The notes: generated from the letters alone by a model not told the origin. 64,000 nucleotides of DNA from Streptococcus salivarius (GCF_002094975.1 NZ_CP015283.1:1101501-1165500), one strand, 5' to 3'. Shown: positions 37,301 to 47,725, numbered from the stretch's first letter. Numbers and translations are program-made.

Positions 37301-40300
37301 TACAACTACACTGTTAAAGAAGTGAAAGGCAACAATGCCGATGTAGACTACGATGAAATGACTATCGCAGTTAAAGTAACGGTTACTAAAGATGCTACTA
37401 CAGGTCTTTTGGCTACTAAGACTGAAATGACTTCAACAGGTGGTGAAGCAACTGGTACTGATGACAAGATCTTCAACAACCACGTTGTAGCTCCTGTAAC
37501 TGCTCAATTTGACTTCAGCAAAGCTCTTGCAGGTCGTAACTTGAAAGCTGGCGAATTTAGCTTCGTATTGAAAGACAAAGATGGTAAAGTCCTTCAAACA
37601 AAACAAAATGATGCCAACGGTAAAGTTAAATTTGATGCCTTGACATTTACAAATGCTCAAGTTGGTAACCATAAGTACACTGTAGAAGAAGTTCGAGGAA
37701 CTGAAGCAGGTATGACTTATGACCCAATGAAAGCTAACGTAACAGTTACGGTTACTAAGTCAGGTCATGCGCTTACTGCTGTTGCAACTCTTCCAACTGA
37801 TACAGAATTCAACAATACCTTCACATCAGCTCCTACTCAAGCTCAATTCAAGTTCACTAAACGTCTTGAAGGTAAAGCGCTTACAGCAGGTGCCTTCGAG
37901 TTTGAATTGCTTGAAAACGGCAACGTTATTCAAACTAAGAAAAATGCAGCAGATGGTTCAATCACATTTGATGCTATTGAATACAGTGCTGAAGGTGAAC
38001 ACACTTACACTGTGCGTGAAAAAGCTGGTAACGATACAAACATCGATTACGATACTATGAACGCAGAAGTGAAAGTTAAAGTTACTAAAGATGCTGCTAC
38101 AGGTCTCTTGAGTACTGCTGTTACAATGCCTGAAGACACAGAGTTCAACAACTATGTAGTTTCTCCAGTTGTAACTAAGTTTGACTTCACTAAGAAATTG
38201 GCTGGTCGTGAACTTAAAGCTGGTGAATTTAGCTTCGTATTGAAAGATGCTGCTGGTAATGTCGTTGAAACAGTTAAAAATGATGCTGCTGGTAACGTAA
38301 CCTTCTCAGAATTGTCATTCGACAATACTAAAGTTGGTACACACACTTACACTGTAGAAGAAGTGATTCCTGAAAACAAAGAATTCGGAATGACTTACGA
38401 TAAGATGAAAGCTACAGTGACAGTTGAAGTTGCTAAGAACGGTCACACATTGACTACTGTTACAAACGTTACATCAACTGGTGGTGTAGACGCTAATGGT
38501 AACGCTACTGACGGTACTGCAGATAAAGAATTCAACAACAAAGTCACTCCTCCAGAAACTCCTGAATTCCAACCAGAAAAATTTGTCGTTTCTAAAGAGA
38601 AATTCGACATCACTGGTAACAAGTTGATGGATGACGACGATGATGTACCTGGTAACGAGTACACAGCAACAAATGCGAATCCATATGTTGATGGTGTTGC
38701 AAACAACGAACCAGAAAACTTGAATACTAAGACTGTTAAACGCGGTTCTAAATTGGTATACCAAGTATGGCTTGATACTACTAAATTCACAGAAGCTAAC
38801 AACATCCAATACGTTGGTGTATCTGATACATACGACGCAGATAAATTGAACGTTAACGCATCTGATATCAAAGCCTACGATTCAGTAACTGGTGCAGATG
38901 TGACTGCTAAATTCGACATCAAAGTTGAAAACGGCACAATCACTGCAACTTCTAAAGAAGCATTTATCAAAGATAAAGTAAACAACCCTGTTATCGATAC
39001 TACTAAGTTCGCCTTTGGACGTTACTATAAATTTGATATTCCAGCAACTGTGAAAGAATCTGTTAAAGCTGGTGCTGATATTGAAAATACAGCCAACCAA
39101 ACAGTTCACGTTTACAACCCAGTGAGCAAGACAGTTGAAAAACCTGAAAAACCAACACAAAAACGTGTTAACAGCGTTCCAGTTCCAGTGGAAATGAACT
39201 TCACTAAACGTTTGGAAGGTCGTGAACTTCAAGCAAACGAATTCGAATTCGTATTGAAGAAAGACGGCGTTGAAGTTGAACGCGTGAAGAATGATGCTGC
39301 TGGTAAGATTGTCTTCAAGACTCTCGGGTTCGGTCGCGATGATCTTGGTAAGACTTACAACTACACAGTAGAAGAAACTCCTGGTACAGATGCAACTGTC
39401 AAATACGACACAATGGTTGCTACTGTTAAAGTTGTGGTTTCACATGACGGTACAGCTAAAGCAATCGTTGCCAACGTAACAGACGCTGCGGATAAAGAAT
39501 TTAACAACCGTGTAACACCTCCTGAAGAACCTAAGTTCCAACCAGAGAAATACGTTGTTTCTAAAGCGAAATTCGATATCACTGGTACTAAGCTCGTTGA
39601 TGATGATTCTGAATTGACAGATAAATATGGTGAAACAAATACAAACCCATATGTCGATAATACAAACAACAACGAAGAAGAAAACTTAAATACTAAATCA
39701 GTTGAACGTGGATCTAAACTTTACTACCAAGTTTGGTTGGATACAACTAAATTTGATGCAGCTAACAAAGACAATATCCAAACAGTAGGAATCACAGATA
39801 ACTACGATAAGGATAAATTGATTGTTAATGCTTCAGAAATCAAGGTTTATGATTCAGTAACTGGTGCAGATGTTACTAACAAGTTCGAAATCACTGATAA
39901 CAACGGTGTTCTTACAGCTAACCTTAAAGCTGGCTTCACTAAGTCACTTGGCGACGCTGAAAATACTCAAATCATTGATACAACTAAGTTCGAATTTGGA
40001 CGCTACTATAAATTTGATATTCCAGCAACAGTGAAAGACGATGTCGTAGCTGGTGCAGATATCGAAAACAAAGCAGCTCAAGTTGTTAACTACTACAACC
40101 CAACAACTAAGAAAGTTGAAAAACCAGAAAAACCAACTGAAAAACGTGTTAACAGTGTTCCAATCTCAGTAGAATTTAACTTCACTAAGAAATTGGAAGG
40201 TCGTGACCTTAAAGCTGGCGAATTCACATTCGAGTTGAAAGATAGCGACAATGTTGTGATTGCAACTGCAACCAACGATGCAGCTGGTAAGATTAAATTC

Positions 40301-43300
40301 TCTCCAGTAGAGTACACAAATAAAGCTGGTGAAAAAGTTACAGCCCTTAAATACAAGAAGGGTCAAGAAGGTACTTACAAGTACACTGTAACAGAGGTTA
40401 AGGGTACAGACGCGACTGTCACTTACGATGAAATGGCTGCTGTTGTAACCGTTACTGTTTCTCATGATGGTACAGCTAAAGCATTGATCACAAACGTGAC
40501 AGAACCTGCGGATAAAGAATTTAACAACCGTGTAACACCACCAGAAGAACCTAAGTTCCAACCAGAGAAATACGTTGTTTCTGAAGAGAAATACGATATC
40601 ACAGGTGACAAGCTCGTTGATGATGATAAAGAGTTGGCAGACAAGTACGCAGATACCAATGCGAACCCATATGCGGACGATGCCTCAAACAACGAAGCAG
40701 AAAACTTGAATACTAAGACTGTTAAACGTGGTCAAAAATTGGTTTACCAAGTATGGTTGGATACAACTAAATTCGATGCAGCTAACAAGGACAACATCCA
40801 ATCAGTAGGAATCTCAGATGACTACGATGAAACTAAATTGAATCTTGATGCTACTAAGATCAAAGCCTACGATTCAGTAACAGGTGCAGAAGTCACAGAC
40901 AAATTTGATATCACAGTTAACAACGGTGTGATCACTGCAACCCTTAAAGCTGGCTTCACTAAGTCACTTGGCGACGCAGAAAACACTCAAGTTATCGATA
41001 CAACTAAATTCGCCTTTGGACGTTACTACAAGTTCGACATCCCAACAACAGTGAAAGCTGATGTTGCAGGTGGTGTAGACATCGAAAACACTGCGGCTCA
41101 AGTAGTAAACTACTACAACCCAACTACTAAGAAAGTTGAAAAACCATCTAAACCAACTGAAAAACGTGTAAACAACGTTCCAGTTGAAGTGGAATTCAAC
41201 TTCACTAAACGTTTGGAAGGTCGTGAGCTTAAAGCTAACGAATTCAGCTTTGTTCTTAAAGATTCAACAGGTAAAACTCTTGAAACTGTGAAGAACGATG
41301 CGGCTGGTAACGTTAAGTTCAAAGCTCTTGAATTCAAGAAAGGCCAAGAAGGCGTACACAACTACACAGTAGAAGAAGTTAAAGGAAGCGACGCAACCGT
41401 TACATACGACACAATGAAAGCGAATGTAACAGTCACAGTGAAACACGATGGTACAGCTAAAGTACTTATCGCGACTGTAGGCGACATTGCGGATAAAGAA
41501 TTTAACAACCGTGTGACTCCTCCAGAAGAGCCTAAGTTCCAACCAGAGAAATACGTTGTTTCTGAAGAGAAATACGATATCACAGGTGACAAGCTCGTTG
41601 ATGATGATAAAGAGTTGGCAGACAAGTACGCAGATACCAATGCGAACCCATATGCGGACGATGCCTCAAACAACGAAGCAGAAAACTTGAATACTAAGAC
41701 TGTTAAACGTGGTCAAAAATTGGTTTACCAAGTATGGTTGGATACAACTAAATTCGATGCAGCTAACAAGGACAACATCCAATCAGTAGGAATCTCAGAT
41801 GACTACGATGAAACTAACTTGAATCTTGATGCTACTAAGATCAAAGCCTACGATTCAGTAACAGGCGCAGAAGTCACAGATAAATTCAATATCACAGTTA
41901 ACAACGGTGTGATCACTGCAACCCTTAAAGCTGGCTTCACTAAGTCACTTGGCGATGCAGAAAACACACAAGTTATCGACACAACTAAATTCGCCTTTGG
42001 ACGTTACTACAAGTTCGACATCCCAACAACAGTGAAAGCTGATGTACCTGGTGGTGTAGACATCGAAAACACTGCGGCTCAAGTAGTAAACTACTACAAC
42101 CCAACAACTAAGAAAGTTGAAAAACCAACTAAACCAACTGAAAAACGTGTAAACAACGTTCCAGTTGAAGTGGAATTCAACTTCACTAAACGTTTGGAAG
42201 GTCGTGAGCTTAAAGCTAACGAATTCAGCTTCGTCCTTAAAGATTCAGAAGGTAAAACTCTTGAAACTGTGAAGAACGATGCTTCTGGTAACGTTAAGTT
42301 CAAAGCTCTTGAATTCAAGAAAGGCCAAGAAGGCGTTCATAACTACACAGTAGAAGAAGTTAAAGGCACAGACGCAACCGTTACATACGACACAATGAAA
42401 GCGAATGTAACAGTTACAGTTAAACACGATGGAACAGCTAAAGTTCTTATCGCGACTGTAGGTGCAATTGCGGACAAAGAATTTAACAACCGTGTGACTC
42501 CTCCAGAAGAACCTAAGTTCCAACCAGAGAAATATGTTCTTAGCGATGGTAACGGTAAGTTTGATATCACTGGTACTAAGCTTCTTGATGATGATGCAGA
42601 GTTGACAGATAAGTACGCAGACACAAATGCGAACCCATACGCTGATAAAGCTGATAACAACGAAGCAGAAAACATCAATACGAAAGCCGTGAAACGTGGC
42701 GAAACTATTAACTACCAAGTATGGCTTGATACAACTAAATTTGATGCAAACAATAAGGATAACATCCAAACTGTTGGTATTACTGACAACTATGATGAAG
42801 CTAAATTGGATGTTAAGGTATCTGATATCAAGGCTTACGATGGTAAGACTGGTAAAGATGTTACTGATAAATTCAACATCTCAATTGCTAATGGTGTAAT
42901 CACAGCTAACCTTAAAGATGGCTTCACTAAGTCACTTGGCGATGCAGAAAACACTCAAATCATCGATACTACTAAGTTCGAATTTGGACGTTACTACAAG
43001 TTTGTCATCCCAGCTAAAGTTTCTGACGGTGCTTACGATGGTGCTGAAATTGAAAATACAGCAGCTCAAGTAGTTAACTACTACAACCCAACTACTAAGA
43101 AGACCGAAAAACCAGAGAAACCAACTGAAAAGCGTGTCAACAATGTTCCAATGGCTATTCAGTTAATCTTCGGTAAGACACTTAATGGTCGTCAATTGAA
43201 AGATAAGGAATTTAACTTTGTCTTGAAAGACGAAGCAGGAAAAGTTCTTGAAACTGTTCAGAATGATGCTAAAGGCAAAGTAACTTTCTCTACTATTAAT

Positions 43301-46300
43301 TATGGAAGAGACGATCTTGGTAAGACCTTTAACTACACTGTAGAAGAAGTTAAAGGAACTGATACAACAGTTACTTATGACAATATGAAAGTCAACGTTA
43401 CTGTTAAAGTTATTCAACCTTCAGCAGGTAATCAATTATCAACAGTTATCTCTTATGCTACAGTTGGTGGAAATTCTTATGAATCAGACGACAGAATTTT
43501 CGATAACAACGTAACTCCTAACTTCAAACCAGAGAAATACGTTGTTTCAGAACCAAGCTTCGACATCATTGGCAACAAACTTGCTGATGACGACGATTCA
43601 GCTGATAAAGTTGAAATCCAAAACTTGAATGGTAAGACCCTCAAACGTGGTCAAAAGATCTACTATCAAGTATGGCTTGATACTCGTGACTTCACAGCAG
43701 AAAGCAATCTTCAAACAGTTGGTATCACAGATAACTACGAAGAAGATAAGCTTGACATCAACGCTGCTGATATCAAGGTTTACGATGGTATCACTGGTGC
43801 TGATGTTACTGATAAGTTCGACATCAAGGTTGAAAATGGTGTTCTCTACGGTACATCTAAAGCAAGCTTGACTAAAGCTATTAGTGCAACAGATGCTACT
43901 CCAGTCATCGATACAACTAAATTTGAGTTTGGTCGTTACTATAAATTTGATATCCCAGCTGTTGTTAAAGACATTGATGCTAACGACGGTGTAGATATTG
44001 AAAATACAGCCAACCAAACAATTCACCAATACAACCCATTCAATAAGAAAGTTACAACTCCTGAAAAGCCAACTCAAACACGTGAAAACAACGTTCCAGT
44101 TCCACTCGAGTTCAACTATACTAAACGACTTGAAGGACGTGAGTTGACTGCAGGTGAGTTCAGCTTCGTATTGAAAGACAAAGACAACAAAGTTCTTCAA
44201 ACAGTAACCAACGATAAAGATGGTCACATCAAGTTTGAAAAACTCTTGTTCAATAAAGATGATCTTGGTAAGACATTCACTTACACAGTTGAAGAAGTAG
44301 CTGGTAAAGACGCTTCAATCACTTACGATGCTATGAAAGCGACTGTAACAGTGAAAGTTACTAAGGAAGGCAAAGTTCTTACAACTGTCGTTAACCACGC
44401 TTCAACAGGCGGATTTGCTTCAAGCGCTAACGATAAAGAGTTCAACAACAAAGTTCGTCCACCAGAAACACCAGAATTCAATCCAGAGAAATACATTCTT
44501 AATGAAACTAAGTTCGATTTGAAGGGAGTATCTCTTCTTGATGATGACAAAGAGTTGAAAGATAAGGTTGCAGAAACTAATGCAAATCCTTATGTTGATG
44601 GTGCTTCTAATAATGAAAAAGCTAACATCAATACTAAGACCGTATATCCTGGACAAAAAGTTGTTTACCAAGTATGGTTGGATACTACTAAATTCACTGA
44701 AAAGAATAATATCCAAACTGTTGGTGTATCAGATGACTATGAAGAAGATAAAGTTGATATCAATGTAGCTGATATTAAAGCATATGATGGCATCACAGGT
44801 GATGATGTAACAGCTAAGTTCGATATCAAGGTTGAAAATGGTGTGATTACAGCCAACCTCAAAGATGGCTTCACTAAGTCACTTGGCGATGCAGAAAACA
44901 CTCAAGTTATCGACACAACTAAATTTGCCTTTGGACGTTACTACAAGTTTGATATTGTTGGTAAAGTCAAAGACGACGTTAAGGGTGGTGTAGACATTGA
45001 AAACACAGCTTCTCAAATCGTTCATTACTACAACCCAACAACTAAGTCTGTTGAAAAACCAAATAAACCAACAGAAAAACGTGTTGTTAACGTTCCAGTT
45101 AAAGTAGAATTCAACTTCACTAAACGTTTGGAAGGTCGTGAGCTTAAAGCTAACGAATTCAGCTTCCAATTGAAGGATGAAGCAGGAAATGTCATCGAAA
45201 CTGTTAAGAACGATGCCAAAGGTAACGTTAAGTTCAAAGCTATTGAGTACAAGAAAGGCCAAGAAGGCGTTCACAAGTTTACAGTAGAAGAAGTTAAAGG
45301 AACAGACGCAACTGTTACATACGATACAATGAAAGCGAATGTAACAATCACTGTTTCTCATGATGGTACTGCTAAAGCTCTTGTAGCAACTGTCGGTCAA
45401 ATTGCGGATAAAGAATTCAACAATGCGGTTCGTCCACCAGAAAAACCTAAGTTCCAACCAGAAAAATATGTTGTTTCTGAAGCGAAATTCGATGTAACAG
45501 GTACTAAACTCGTTGATGATGATAAAGAATTGGCTAACAAGGTTTCAGACACCAATGCAAACCCTTATGCTGATGACGCATCAAACAACGAATTGGAAAA
45601 CTTGAATACGAAGTCAGTTAAACCTGGTCAAACACTTTACTACCAAGTATGGCTTGATACAACTCAATTTGACGCTAACAACAAGGATCATATCCAAACT
45701 GTTGGTATCACAGATGACTTTGATGAAACTAAGTTGGATGTAGATGCATCAGCAATCAAGGTTTACGATTCAGTAACTGGTAAAGATGTTACAGATAAAT
45801 TCGACATCTCACTTGCTAACGGTGTGATTACAGCTAACCTTAAAGATGGATTCACTAAGTCACTTGGCGATGCAGAAAACACTCAAGTCATTGACACTAC
45901 TAAGTTCGAGTTTGGTCGTTACTATAAATTTGATATTCCTGCAACAGTTAAGAAGGATATTAAAGCTGGTGTAGATATCGAAAATACAGCTACTCAAGTT
46001 GTTAACTACTACAACCCAACAACTAAGAAAGTTGAAAAACCAAACGTACCAACTGAAAAACGTGTTAACAGTGTTCCAGTTTCAGTAGAGTTTAACTTCA
46101 CTAAGCGTTTGGAAGGCCGTGAACTTAAAGCGAACGAATTCACATTCGTACTTAAGGATTCTACAGGGAAAGAAATCGAAACTGTTAAGAACGATGCCAA
46201 AGGTAACGTTAAGTTCAAAGCTATTGAGTACAAGAAAGGCCAAGAAGGTACTTACAAGTACACAGTAGAAGAAGTTAAAGGTACTGACAGCACAGTTCAA

Positions 46301-47632
46301 TACGACGGTATGAAAGCTCTTGTCACTGTTGAAGTATCACACGATGGTAAAGCGAAAGCTCTTATCACTAAGGTTACTGACCCAGCTGATAAAGAATTCA
46401 ACAATACTGTTCGTCCACCAGAAAAACCTAAGTTCCAACCAGAGAAATACGTTGTTTCTAAAGAGAAATTCGATATCACTGGTATGAAACTTGTTGACGA
46501 TGATGCTGAGTTGAAAGATAAAGTAGGCGATACTAACAAGGATCCTTACGCTGACAGCACAGCTAACAACGAAGCTGAAAATATCAATACTAAGACACTC
46601 AAGAAAGGTGATAAGTTTGTCTACCAAGTATGGCTTGACACAAACAACTTCACTGACGCTCACAATATCCAATCTGTTGGTGTTACAGATAAATATGACA
46701 GCGAAAACTTGAACATCAATGTTGCAGATATTAAAGCATACGACTCTGTAACAGGGGAAGATGTGACAGCTAAGTTTGATATCAAGGTTGAAAACGGTGT
46801 AATCACTGCAACGTCTAAGTCTGACCTTACTAAGTCACTTGGTGATGCAGAAAATACACAAGTGATTGATACTGCCAAATTGGCATTCGGACGCTACTAC
46901 AAGTTCGATATTCCTGCAACTATCAAAGGCACTGCCAAAGATGGTGTAGATATCGAAAATACTGCGTCACAAATCGTTCACCAATACGACCCAACTAAGA
47001 AATCTGTTGAAAAACCAGAAAAACCAACAGAAAAACGTGTAGTCAATATCCCAACTAAGGTTGAGTTTGAATTCACTAAGAAACTTGAAGGTCGTCAACT
47101 TAAAGCTGGTGAGTTTAGCTTTGTACTTAAGGATAGCAAGGGTAATGTTATCGAAACTGTAAGCAACGATGCTAACGGTAAGATCAAGTTCTCTGCCCTT
47201 GAGTACAAACGTGGTGAAGAAGGTAATCACGTCTATACAGTAGAAGAAGTAAAAGGTAACGATGCAACTGTTACTTATGATAAGATGGTAGCCACAGTTG
47301 TTGTTTCTGTAACTAAAGATGGTAAAGTCTTGACAGCGATTTCTCAATTGCCAGAAGATACTGAGTTCAACAACACTGTTATCCCACCATATACACCACC
47401 AACAACTCCACCAAACACACCTCCTACTACACCACCAACTACGCCTCCAACACCACCGACTCCTCCAACTCCAGTGGTTCCACCAGTGACACCACCAACT
47501 ACACCAGAAGCTCCTAAAGGACCAGCACTTCCTGAAACAGGTGATGATGCGTCTATGGCAGCTATGGCTCTTGGAGGAATCCTTGCGGCAGCTGGACTAG
47601 GTTTGGCAGGAAAACGCAAAAAAGAAGACTAA
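34346..47632 (+). CDS. Giant LPxTG wall-anchored fibre protein 2 (4428 aa)
   Basis: This is a longer paralogue of the first fibre protein. The YSIRK signal (FSLRKYSFGVASVLLGTALF) is almost identical. A Ser/Thr/Ala/Glu-rich stretch ends in an Arg cluster (GRSRRRNTR, near 230), followed by a unique domain to about 690. Residues 691-4345 hold fifteen pilin-type isopeptide domains, the first six in tandem, then nine antigen I/II-type domains (first at 1407) alternating with the other nine. A short proline-rich stalk leads to LPETG (4395-4399), a hydrophobic segment and KRKKED. The mass is near 480 kDa, among the larger bacterial adhesins. SD GAGGGAG precedes the ATG. Role: long covalently stabilised fibre; ligand unknown. 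Confidence 0.93.
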   Translation: MKDIFNRRQRFSLRKYSFGVASVLLGTALFAAHTAQADEVVASDASSSNPGSSVEGESSSELVETNTASTAQADPTAAVSSTEATASTFNLTPEASTTDKVAAETTDKQATETAKPEASKPASEAAKPTEKATSEAAKPATVASTATASNNVETPASTRTASNTSATASTTAPATENTESAETAAEATSVSPRVTANTYSVRSAADRSATLDRAASDITNAGALATGRSRRRNTRALTDHNYEAVSVETHLKDGEKATPDMTDPNGATVRSQTVPSGYQAKEGDYYTYSIVDLTNFNKRYHTNYYTRAYKRFDASTDTTVELVDKNTGNVLETRTVSASSGIQKFTTTKAASNGELTWQVDYDKGLGAGPGKTDSPFIQLGYEVGASIKALVAPGHNLTPTEQALYDAVYAARNSTDIINVVEPAYNGRTITDTNAKIPLFVQKSTYYRVVDRNNASFNANKTDKTVQDYVPNGNEVTLANYTLKAMEGQHFTASGERQFDGYKLYQTATPDSTTGYVSRPYTVGTKFMDADRAGIKRIKEIVGEDGSVVIRVYLLDPRQQNKRSDGTLNTDGYMLLAETKPIKPGDYNKEELVVKKTPLKTIAHTVTDPRTGAKTNYPNGKDVPFDFQRDASYTPYKTVFVPFLGDNIGHLSPNAQLERGVGGIGTNVDLLNSLTPYKPTVYYYVKSEPVTVTPEVEKQLEGRTLVNGEFSFKIKEEQANKSVPSYEETVTNQNGKATFSKLTFNKAGVYTYTITEVKGSDTNVDYDAMTVTMTVTVTEKNAAGDLQASVKYSAEGGFKSSADDKIFNNYVVAPVKTKFDFSKALAGRTLKEGEFTFALKDSTGNVLQTKKNSANGVIAFDDLTFDNTQVGTHKYTVEEVIPDNKEAGMTYDTMKAEVTITVTKEGHVLKATNILPADTEFNNTFTPGAVKVNLDFDKSLSNGTLNAGDFSFTLTGDNNVNETVTNKANGKINFSELSFDHEGVYNYTVKEVKGNNADVDYDEMTIAVKVTVTKDATTGLLATKTEMTSTGGEATGTDDKIFNNHVVAPVTAQFDFSKALAGRNLKAGEFSFVLKDKDGKVLQTKQNDANGKVKFDALTFTNAQVGNHKYTVEEVRGTEAGMTYDPMKANVTVTVTKSGHALTAVATLPTDTEFNNTFTSAPTQAQFKFTKRLEGKALTAGAFEFELLENGNVIQTKKNAADGSITFDAIEYSAEGEHTYTVREKAGNDTNIDYDTMNAEVKVKVTKDAATGLLSTAVTMPEDTEFNNYVVSPVVTKFDFTKKLAGRELKAGEFSFVLKDAAGNVVETVKNDAAGNVTFSELSFDNTKVGTHTYTVEEVIPENKEFGMTYDKMKATVTVEVAKNGHTLTTVTNVTSTGGVDANGNATDGTADKEFNNKVTPPETPEFQPEKFVVSKEKFDITGNKLMDDDDDVPGNEYTATNANPYVDGVANNEPENLNTKTVKRGSKLVYQVWLDTTKFTEANNIQYVGVSDTYDADKLNVNASDIKAYDSVTGADVTAKFDIKVENGTITATSKEAFIKDKVNNPVIDTTKFAFGRYYKFDIPATVKESVKAGADIENTANQTVHVYNPVSKTVEKPEKPTQKRVNSVPVPVEMNFTKRLEGRELQANEFEFVLKKDGVEVERVKNDAAGKIVFKTLGFGRDDLGKTYNYTVEETPGTDATVKYDTMVATVKVVVSHDGTAKAIVANVTDAADKEFNNRVTPPEEPKFQPEKYVVSKAKFDITGTKLVDDDSELTDKYGETNTNPYVDNTNNNEEENLNTKSVERGSKLYYQVWLDTTKFDAANKDNIQTVGITDNYDKDKLIVNASEIKVYDSVTGADVTNKFEITDNNGVLTANLKAGFTKSLGDAENTQIIDTTKFEFGRYYKFDIPATVKDDVVAGADIENKAAQVVNYYNPTTKKVEKPEKPTEKRVNSVPISVEFNFTKKLEGRDLKAGEFTFELKDSDNVVIATATNDAAGKIKFSPVEYTNKAGEKVTALKYKKGQEGTYKYTVTEVKGTDATVTYDEMAAVVTVTVSHDGTAKALITNVTEPADKEFNNRVTPPEEPKFQPEKYVVSEEKYDITGDKLVDDDKELADKYADTNANPYADDASNNEAENLNTKTVKRGQKLVYQVWLDTTKFDAANKDNIQSVGISDDYDETKLNLDATKIKAYDSVTGAEVTDKFDITVNNGVITATLKAGFTKSLGDAENTQVIDTTKFAFGRYYKFDIPTTVKADVAGGVDIENTAAQVVNYYNPTTKKVEKPSKPTEKRVNNVPVEVEFNFTKRLEGRELKANEFSFVLKDSTGKTLETVKNDAAGNVKFKALEFKKGQEGVHNYTVEEVKGSDATVTYDTMKANVTVTVKHDGTAKVLIATVGDIADKEFNNRVTPPEEPKFQPEKYVVSEEKYDITGDKLVDDDKELADKYADTNANPYADDASNNEAENLNTKTVKRGQKLVYQVWLDTTKFDAANKDNIQSVGISDDYDETNLNLDATKIKAYDSVTGAEVTDKFNITVNNGVITATLKAGFTKSLGDAENTQVIDTTKFAFGRYYKFDIPTTVKADVPGGVDIENTAAQVVNYYNPTTKKVEKPTKPTEKRVNNVPVEVEFNFTKRLEGRELKANEFSFVLKDSEGKTLETVKNDASGNVKFKALEFKKGQEGVHNYTVEEVKGTDATVTYDTMKANVTVTVKHDGTAKVLIATVGAIADKEFNNRVTPPEEPKFQPEKYVLSDGNGKFDITGTKLLDDDAELTDKYADTNANPYADKADNNEAENINTKAVKRGETINYQVWLDTTKFDANNKDNIQTVGITDNYDEAKLDVKVSDIKAYDGKTGKDVTDKFNISIANGVITANLKDGFTKSLGDAENTQIIDTTKFEFGRYYKFVIPAKVSDGAYDGAEIENTAAQVVNYYNPTTKKTEKPEKPTEKRVNNVPMAIQLIFGKTLNGRQLKDKEFNFVLKDEAGKVLETVQNDAKGKVTFSTINYGRDDLGKTFNYTVEEVKGTDTTVTYDNMKVNVTVKVIQPSAGNQLSTVISYATVGGNSYESDDRIFDNNVTPNFKPEKYVVSEPSFDIIGNKLADDDDSADKVEIQNLNGKTLKRGQKIYYQVWLDTRDFTAESNLQTVGITDNYEEDKLDINAADIKVYDGITGADVTDKFDIKVENGVLYGTSKASLTKAISATDATPVIDTTKFEFGRYYKFDIPAVVKDIDANDGVDIENTANQTIHQYNPFNKKVTTPEKPTQTRENNVPVPLEFNYTKRLEGRELTAGEFSFVLKDKDNKVLQTVTNDKDGHIKFEKLLFNKDDLGKTFTYTVEEVAGKDASITYDAMKATVTVKVTKEGKVLTTVVNHASTGGFASSANDKEFNNKVRPPETPEFNPEKYILNETKFDLKGVSLLDDDKELKDKVAETNANPYVDGASNNEKANINTKTVYPGQKVVYQVWLDTTKFTEKNNIQTVGVSDDYEEDKVDINVADIKAYDGITGDDVTAKFDIKVENGVITANLKDGFTKSLGDAENTQVIDTTKFAFGRYYKFDIVGKVKDDVKGGVDIENTASQIVHYYNPTTKSVEKPNKPTEKRVVNVPVKVEFNFTKRLEGRELKANEFSFQLKDEAGNVIETVKNDAKGNVKFKAIEYKKGQEGVHKFTVEEVKGTDATVTYDTMKANVTITVSHDGTAKALVATVGQIADKEFNNAVRPPEKPKFQPEKYVVSEAKFDVTGTKLVDDDKELANKVSDTNANPYADDASNNELENLNTKSVKPGQTLYYQVWLDTTQFDANNKDHIQTVGITDDFDETKLDVDASAIKVYDSVTGKDVTDKFDISLANGVITANLKDGFTKSLGDAENTQVIDTTKFEFGRYYKFDIPATVKKDIKAGVDIENTATQVVNYYNPTTKKVEKPNVPTEKRVNSVPVSVEFNFTKRLEGRELKANEFTFVLKDSTGKEIETVKNDAKGNVKFKAIEYKKGQEGTYKYTVEEVKGTDSTVQYDGMKALVTVEVSHDGKAKALITKVTDPADKEFNNTVRPPEKPKFQPEKYVVSKEKFDITGMKLVDDDAELKDKVGDTNKDPYADSTANNEAENINTKTLKKGDKFVYQVWLDTNNFTDAHNIQSVGVTDKYDSENLNINVADIKAYDSVTGEDVTAKFDIKVENGVITATSKSDLTKSLGDAENTQVIDTAKLAFGRYYKFDIPATIKGTAKDGVDIENTASQIVHQYDPTKKSVEKPEKPTEKRVVNIPTKVEFEFTKKLEGRQLKAGEFSFVLKDSKGNVIETVSNDANGKIKFSALEYKRGEEGNHVYTVEEVKGNDATVTYDKMVATVVVSVTKDGKVLTAISQLPEDTEFNNTVIPPYTPPTTPPNTPPTTPPTTPPTPPTPPTPVVPPVTPPTTPEAPKGPALPETGDDASMAAMALGGILAAAGLGLAGKRKKED
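36416..47380 (+). repeat. Isopeptide-domain repeat array of fibre protein 2
   Basis: Units of about 325 residues (antigen I/II-type plus pilin-type) repeat nine times after six tandem pilin-type units. The order of some distinctive variants is the same as in fibre protein 1: a unit with IQLIFGKTLNGR ending FDNN, then a NFKPEKYVV unit without the usual NPY segment, then PLEFNYTK. This shows the arrays descend from one ancestral array. Confidence 0.85.
40571..42532 (+). repeat. Two nearly identical 981-bp tandem units
   Basis: The couplets starting at 40571 and 41552 are exactly 981 bp (327 codons) apart. Comparing the translations, 319 of 327 residues agree, and long stretches of DNA, including the first couple of hundred bases, are identical. 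The eight differences are single substitutions. This is a recent duplication or gene-conversion product. Confidence 0.9.
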
Positions 47633-47688
47633 GATAGTTCATAGGTTAAATCCCTCAATATAGTTAGTTAGACTATTTCAGTTTTCGA

Positions 47689-47725
47689 AAAAGAGACTCA
47701 TCCCGATAGGGGTGGGTCTCTTTTG
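47689..47725 (+). terminator. Terminator of fibre gene 2
   Basis: AAAAGAGACTCATCCC pairs with GGGGTGGGTCTCTTTT (with G-U pairs) around GATA, ending in T residues. The TATTTCAGTTTTC just upstream matches the flank of fibre gene 1. Confidence 0.88.

Noticed and set aside
24880..47380. Regularly spaced DNA repeats as a possible CRISPR-like array
   Set aside because: The periods are about 1 kb and in frame with protein domains; there are no short repeats with unique spacers and no cas genes.
26400..47400. Many long minus-strand frames across the two fibre genes
   Set aside because: Their regular spacing follows the repeated domains of the plus-strand genes; they have no RBS or independent conservation signal.
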